Assembly (NCBI GenBank): GCA_021464245.1
Contig: JADCRB010000051.1
Span: 124,001 to 188,000 of the forward strand
Reading direction: 5' to 3'
From: Carallia brachiata
Taxonomy: Eukaryota > Streptophyta > Magnoliopsida > Malpighiales > Rhizophoraceae
DNA: 64,000 bases
Shown: positions 61,969-64,000 of the stretch, piece by piece
How positions within the stretch are numbered: position 1 is the stretch's first letter
Layout of the letters: each line of letters begins with the position of its first letter
Notes under the pieces: model-generated
What the model saw: the letters and a program-made list of their open reading frames with translations, nothing else
What the model was told of the DNA's origin: nothing
Database searches by the model: none
Program-made: the position numbers and the translations under genes

Positions 61969-62743
61969 TTTTTTGGTCAAAGTAAAACATTGTATTAATA
62001 ATAAACGAACTCATACATAAATTTAATGTTAAAGCGTCGAAAGAACCTGCACAAAGTAGGCATAATAAACAGCCAAAAGGGTCTACATTTGACTGGGTCA
62101 TAAGGATTCTAAACTAACTAAATACGAAATTTAGTTAGACGAAACATTCTTTCAAGGGAAGAAATCGAAACAAAATAAGACCTATATAAATCGATGTCTC
62201 AGACAGATCTATCTTGATCAGAGGAAGCTGTAAATTGTAGCACATACCGCACTTAGGCAGACTTAAGACGAGAAACGACGGGATGTATCCAACAACAGTT
62301 TCCCACAAATAAAGCCTATAAAGAAACACAGCCAACAATAAAAAGAAAGTAGCACCGGATACAAAAGTAACAACCAAACACACCCTAAGGCCTAAACCAA
62401 AAAATAGTAACAGTGAGATCTAGATGCAACGACGGTCGTCGGCGGCGACGGAGAGGAGGTCGGCGGAGGGGGCGCAGAGTGGACGACGGCGGGGTCATCC
62501 CTGGTAGCCCTAGACGCAGCTGAACCAATAGTGGTGACTGCGTCCGTGGCGGCCCTGGTGGCAAAAGAACGGCGGGAAGGCAGCGCCGATATCTGGAGTG
62601 TTGAAGTGGAGCCATCGACAGCCTCAACCCCGATGACGCAACCAGCAAAAGCCCTGGTCCACAGCATCAGTGAGGACCCAGGGGCACCGGCTTGGTCTCC
62701 GGCACAGTAGCTTCGCTGCACACGACGGGGGATGCGGCAGCGC
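61969..62743 (-). mobile_element. Retroposed insertion with target-site duplication
   Basis: On the minus strand the insert ends in a T-rich/A-rich tail (ACTTTGACC followed by A-runs, seen as TTTTTTTTGGTCAAAGT on +). Its other end lies in a GC-rich patch, 62400-62743, which is unlike the local AT-rich DNA. The flanks AGAGTATGATTATT (61955-61968) and AGAGTATGGATTATT (62744-62758) match except for one inserted base, a typical 14-15 base target-site duplication. That points to LINE-type retroposition. The GC-rich head has open frames (62392-62721) with no similarity I recognise. It may be an internally deleted LINE or a copied transcript. Confidence 0.7.
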
Positions 62744-62758
62744 AGAGTATGGATTATT

Positions 62759-64000
62759 AACTAAAAATCTGCTCGTCTTCTACATTTAAGACTTTATAGA
62801 AAAAAGATATAATGATATAATGGTTTGGAGTTTGAAGAATTTGGCAAAAAAAGCCTAAAATTACAGCCAAGTGTGCCACTTAACATATAAAAACCTCAAG
62901 AATAATATATATATATATATTGATAATAAAAGGATATGTAATTGTATGATAGTTGACAAAAATAATATTAGTATTGGACTTGGCCCAATCTAGAGACTTG
63001 AGGCCTGTAGAACGGATTGGATGGCGAAACTATGCCTTCTTAGTAGGGTGGGCTTTCACATTTTCAACAAACATCTGTCAGGGATTCTTTCGCTCCTACA
63101 CCAATACGTGATTGGTTGGACAACCTTCTAATCAGTTACCAGAATGTGTTATCACATTGAAATATTGGGTTTGGACATCGAATAGACAGAGGTAGGTATC
63201 CAATCGCATACCCATAGTAGATTCTGCAGTCTTTGGAATTGATTAGCTTTATGATTAGTCAAGCTCCAGAGTGGAGACTCAGGTTAACTTTGTGAATCAG
63301 TTAGTTGACTTAGTCTTTGTGGAAATTTTGTGTAGGAGATGTGAGGCTTTGCCTGATGGAGAGATCCGTGTCTTGTACTTGCAAAACAAGGAGGCCATAT
63401 GGCGACAGGTTTGAATCCAACATTAACATTGTAATACTTAGGCTAGTGTAAGGATCAAAGGACACAGTTGATATGATTAATGTATAATAAGTGCATATCA
63501 TAGACCATGTAAAGGTGAACAACTATAACTAACTACATGTACTGATGTTATCGTTTTTGAAGTGGTCCTGAGTTCTTTTTCTAGAAGGTAGTGCTCATTC
63601 TCATTGGGCTTGATCTTTGTGGCCCAATGGAAATTGTAATGGGATTTCTCCTAACAGTTTCCAACGTATCCAATGCCCAAGATTAATGGACTTCCGCTGC
63701 CTAGCCTATTTTCTTTTGGGCATGATAAAATGGACAACCATGTTTCATTAATTCAAAGGTTTAATAATCTAACCGACAAAAAAAAAAATTCACCAAAAAA
63801 AAAAAAAAAAGCTAACCAACAGGATTAACCTGGTTGGGTAAAAGAAAAAAAAAAATCTCACAAAATTCTCTGGATGTAGACTTTGGTTAGAAGGCACCAA
63901 AAGGAAAGCCTTAACGAGCGACAGATTACAGGAAAACAAAAGCATTTTACTGTGGCTTTGATGAAACCTTGCAAATGCAATGACATGAGTGTAATTGGGA
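62759..64000. other. Intergenic right end of the window
   Basis: No gene recognised. A (TA)n run lies near 62908-62920 and poly-A runs near 63780-63857. The last 100 bases are less AT-rich and may belong to a gene outside the window. Confidence 0.4.

Overview
The window is nuclear DNA of a eudicot plant. The genes carry GT-AG introns with T-rich acceptors, the intergenic DNA is very AT-rich and full of small transposon remnants, and every recognisable protein belongs to a land-plant family. The gene set would fit a woody rosid such as Citrus, but that is a guess from protein similarity and was not tested.

Five genes look intact. From left to right they are: a group A bZIP factor of the GBF4 type (+, 6096-8900, four coding exons); a phytocyanin/early nodulin-like protein with a hydrophobic C-terminal tail (+, 12416-14679, four exons); an alpha-crystallin-domain protein of the RTM2 type with a C-terminal membrane anchor (+, 15863-17018, two exons); a single-exon ROH1/DUF793 protein (-, 20002-21177); and a tubby-like F-box protein (-, 35565-38670 coding, with at least one upstream leader exon). 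A sixth gene, a WAT1/MtN21-type EamA transporter (-, 49700-52139), has every exon recognisable. Its fourth exon, however, carries a stop and a frame change that can be explained either by a frameshift or by a 41-base micro-intron. A decayed LCAT3-like phospholipase/acyltransferase (-, about 60.9-61.8 kb) lies near a retroposed 775-base insertion that is flanked by a target-site duplication.

The least ordinary part is 28.1-34.1 kb. It holds six blocks in the strict order A-B-A-B-A-B. Each block is bounded by GGCC(C)-type ends and contains a GA microsatellite, and long shared flanks tie the copies together. At the left edge sits a frameshifted copy of the third exon of the tubby-like gene, which lies intact 10 kb away on the same strand. 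At the right edge, on the minus strand, site II-like and telo-box-like motifs resemble a promoter. This looks like a locally duplicated, probably non-coding locus that arose next to the tubby-like gene.

The remaining intergenic DNA contains long inverted-repeat (foldback) elements near 4.0-5.1, 17.4-18.3 and 26.1-26.6 kb, hAT- and MITE-like elements near 43.6, 52.3-52.9 and 53.0-53.3 kb, copies of two tRNA-derived SINE-like families, and a 0.55 kb tandem duplication near 55 kb. The genes belong to unrelated pathways and show no operon-like or shared-pathway organisation.
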